A stretch of DNA of 6,641 nt from DATGHS01 sp035307785 (lineage in GTDB: Bacteria > Planctomycetota > Planctomycetia > Gemmatales > Gemmataceae). Location: the NCBI GenBank assembly GCA_035307785.1, contig DATGHS010000170.1, forward strand, positions 1 to 6,641, written 5' to 3'. Positions 5,036-6,641 of the stretch are shown here, piece after piece. Made by a program: the position numbers and the translations under genes. Each line of letters starts with the position of its first letter. The first letter of the stretch is position 1. Under the pieces are notes generated by a model. It searched no databases. It worked only from the letters and a program-made list of their open reading frames with translations, and was not told the origin of the DNA.

Positions 5036-6484
5036 GTGACCGAATTTTCCCGGCCAATACGTGGCACCAGGCGAGGATCGCGAACTGCCGCCAGCGACGA
5101 CGCTGCGGCCACTACAACAGCCCCACCGCCACCGACCGAACAAGCCGGCGGCGAAGGTGACGGAGCCGGGCGGAAACGCGCCCCGGTGCGCACCCGGCCC
5201 GACGGCACCGCACTTCCGCCCGCCGTCCGACTTGACGATTTGTACCGCCTGGCCATGCCCAAGCTCTTCAAGCTGGCCGAACAAGAGGGTATTGTTGAAC
5301 ACACCGGCATGAACCGCGCCCAGCTCATTGTCGCGATTGTCCGCAAGCAGATCGAACGCGGCGAAGTGGTGCGCGGCTCCGGCACCCTGGAAGTCCTGCC
5401 CGACGGCTACGGCTTCCTCCGCAGCCAGGCGCACAATTATCTCGCTTCGCCGGAAGACATTTACGTCTCGCCGAGTCAGATTCGCCGGCTTGGGCTCCGC
5501 ACCGGGCTCGTGGTGGAAGGCCCCATTCGCTTGCCCATCGAGGGGCAAGACAACTTTGCTCTCATGCAGGTTGAACTGATTAACGGCCGCAATCCGGAAG
5601 AGAAGGGTAGCGGCACCATCTTCGAAGACCTCACGCCGCTGCACCCGAACCAGCGCCTTATCCTGGAAAGTACGGCCGAAGAACTGGCCATGCGCGTGGT
5701 CGATCTGGTTACGCCCATCGGCAAAGGCCAGCGCGGCCTGATCGTTTCTCCGCCCCGTGCCGGTAAGACCGTGTTGCTGCAAAAGATGGCCCTGGCCATT
5801 CAAAAGAACCACCCGGAATCCTACGTCATTATCCTGCTGATCGACGAGCGGCCGGAAGAAGTGACGGAAATGGTGCGGGCCGTGGCCGGCGTGAATGCCG
5901 AAGTCGTGGCCAGCACGTTTGACGAACCGGCCACCGAGCACGTTCACGTCGCAGAAATCGCCCTGGAAAAAGCGAAACGCCTGGTGGAAGGCGGCAAGGA
6001 CGTGGTCATCCTGCTCGATTCGATCACACGCCTCGCGCGCGCCCACAACGTGGAAGCGCCTTCCGGCGGCAAGCTGCTCTCTGGCGGTCTCGATTCCAAT
6101 GCGATGCAGAAGCCGAAGCGCTTCTTTGGCGCCGCCCGTAACGTGGAAGAGGGTGGTTCCTTGACGATTCTGGCCACGGCCCTGATCGACACAGGCAGCC
6201 GCATGGACGACGTGATCTTTGAAGAATTCAAGGGCACCGGCAACATGGAACTGCACCTCGATCGCCGGCTCGTGGACAAGCGCGTCTGGCCCGCCATCGA
6301 CATCAACCGCTCCGGCACCCGCAAAGAAGAACTGCTGATGCACCCGGATGAGGTGGATCGGGTCCGCACCCTCCGCCGCGTACTGGCCGACATGCACCCG
6401 GTGGAAGCGATGGAAATGCTCGTGCAGCGGTTGAAGAAGACTTCGTCGAATGCGGAATTCTTGATGAGCATGAACCTGTCGTAA
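5036..6484 (+). CDS. rho: Transcription termination factor Rho
   Basis: Rho is a hexameric, ATP-driven RNA translocase that ends transcription at C-rich untranslated RNA. The 482-aa chain is longer than E. coli Rho (419 aa), mainly through a low-complexity N-terminal tail (about 1-62, Arg, Ala, Pro and Gly rich). A helical Rho N domain follows (67-105), then a cold-shock-like primary RNA site (115-165, with DGYGFLR; Y125 and F127 match aromatic RNA-stacking residues). The motor carries Walker A SPPRAGKT (238-245, K244 and T245), DERPEE with catalytic E271, Walker B LLDSITRLAR (D328), the Q loop (about 345-357), R loop EEFKGTGN (396-403), and an arginine finger, R429, in SGTRKEE. E. coli K181 is an arginine here (R241), as in many other Rho proteins. 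Three extra residues sit before VVASTFDEP relative to E. coli. The gene starts with GTG after GAGAGAGAG. It has a long structured leader, and its stop is 8 nt from a large palindrome. It appears monocistronic. Confidence 0.98.
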   Translation: MTEFSRPIRGTRRGSRTAASDDAAATTTAPPPPTEQAGGEGDGAGRKRAPVRTRPDGTALPPAVRLDDLYRLAMPKLFKLAEQEGIVEHTGMNRAQLIVAIVRKQIERGEVVRGSGTLEVLPDGYGFLRSQAHNYLASPEDIYVSPSQIRRLGLRTGLVVEGPIRLPIEGQDNFALMQVELINGRNPEEKGSGTIFEDLTPLHPNQRLILESTAEELAMRVVDLVTPIGKGQRGLIVSPPRAGKTVLLQKMALAIQKNHPESYVIILLIDERPEEVTEMVRAVAGVNAEVVASTFDEPATEHVHVAEIALEKAKRLVEGGKDVVILLDSITRLARAHNVEAPSGGKLLSGGLDSNAMQKPKRFFGAARNVEEGGSLTILATALIDTGSRMDDVIFEEFKGTGNMELHLDRRLVDKRVWPAIDINRSGTRKEELLMHPDEVDRVRTLRRVLADMHPVEAMEMLVQRLKKTSSNAEFLMSMNLS

Positions 6485-6492
6485 CCCAACAC

Positions 6493-6572
6493 GGTTAGCC
6501 GCGAGGCGGAATCATCGGGGCCGAGCGCGCCTAGTAGCGCTCGGCTCCGATGACTCCGCCTCGCGGCTAACC
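6493..6572. terminator. 80-nt near-perfect palindrome, probable bidirectional terminator
   Basis: Three stacked stems form one hairpin. GGTTAGCCGCGAGGCGGA (6493-6510) pairs perfectly over 18 bp with 6555-6572. After an A/C mismatch, TCATCGG (6512-6518) pairs with CCGATGA (6547-6553). After a 2x2 internal loop, CCGAGCGC (6521-6528) pairs with GCGCTCGG (6537-6544) around an 8-nt loop. That is 33 base pairs in all. It starts 8 nt after the rho stop and ends 4 nt before the stop codon of the likely convergent gene, the expected place for a shared terminator. No T tract follows on either side, so it may act as an RNA end stabiliser or be a dispersed repeat. Confidence 0.65.
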
Positions 6573-6576
6573 GGGC

Positions 6577-6641
6577 TCATTCTTGATTTGCACTTTTCAA
6601 GCTGGTTTCGTACTTTTTCCAATCATCATTGGCATAACGGT
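6577..6641 (-). CDS. C-terminal end of a convergent gene, cut by window edge
   Basis: Read on the minus strand, 20 codons lead to a TGA at 6577-6579. The peptide includes YANDDWKKYETSLKS and ends ANQE, a hydrophilic, protein-like tail. The other two minus-strand frames hit stops within the same stretch. The position of the large palindrome directly beyond its stop, matching the arrangement at rho, supports a real convergent gene. The piece is too short to name a family, and an open frame of this length can arise by chance. Confidence 0.4.
   Translation of the reverse strand, partial: RYANDDWKKYETSLKSANQE

Noticed and set aside
4922..6397. Long minus-strand open frame of 491 codons
   Set aside because: It is antisense to rho, whose complete set of motor motifs is unmistakable. 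Long antisense frames are common opposite GC-rich genes.
1..6641. CRISPR array, transposon or phage genes
   Set aside because: No regularly spaced repeats, transposase motifs or structural phage proteins were seen; the palindromes are single, unrelated units.

Overview
The window looks like a piece of a Planctomycetota chromosome, most like the Pirellulales. This is an inference from four things: a secreted DUF1080 (3-keto-disaccharide hydrolase-like) protein, a Rho factor with a low-complexity N-terminal tail, several orphan secreted or membrane proteins of the kind common in that phylum, and short palindromic repeats between genes. Base composition is moderately GC-rich, with AT-rich patches in the promoter regions. 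No phage, IS, CRISPR, tRNA or rRNA signal was seen.

Layout, left to right. (1) Bases 1-996, minus strand: the first 332 codons of a nucleotidyltransferase plus HD-domain protein that runs off the left edge. (2) Bases 997-1161: a divergent intergenic region with a 9-bp perfect hairpin. (3) Bases 1162-1824, plus: a 220-aa membrane-anchored protein of unknown function. It converges, with a 24-bp gap, on (4) 1849-2490, minus: a secreted DUF1080 protein. (5) Bases 2491-2894: about 400 bp without a gene, holding a pair of 18-bp inverted repeats and, at the right end, a good sigma70-type promoter for (6) 2895-3089, plus: a 64-aa zinc-ribbon-like protein with three CxxC pairs. (7) Bases 3090-3337: a hairpin and an extended -10 promoter. 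(8) Bases 3338-4714, plus: a 458-aa secreted protein of unknown family. (9) Bases 4715-5035: a structured leader region ahead of (10) 5036-6484, plus: transcription termination factor rho, complete, with a GTG start. (11) Bases 6493-6572: an 80-nt near-perfect palindrome, probably a bidirectional terminator, between rho and (12) the last 20 codons of a convergent minus-strand gene cut by the right edge.

The genes do not form one pathway or operon. Most appear to be single transcription units with their own promoters. The most notable non-coding structure is in the rho leader. A 9-bp inverted repeat lies just after the predicted -10. Further down, a tandem 11-bp direct repeat is followed by an inverted copy of the same word, so two mutually exclusive stem-loops are possible. 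Because Rho is autoregulated through its leader in well-studied bacteria, this region is the best candidate here for an undescribed regulatory device. No new multi-gene defence or metabolic system is evident.
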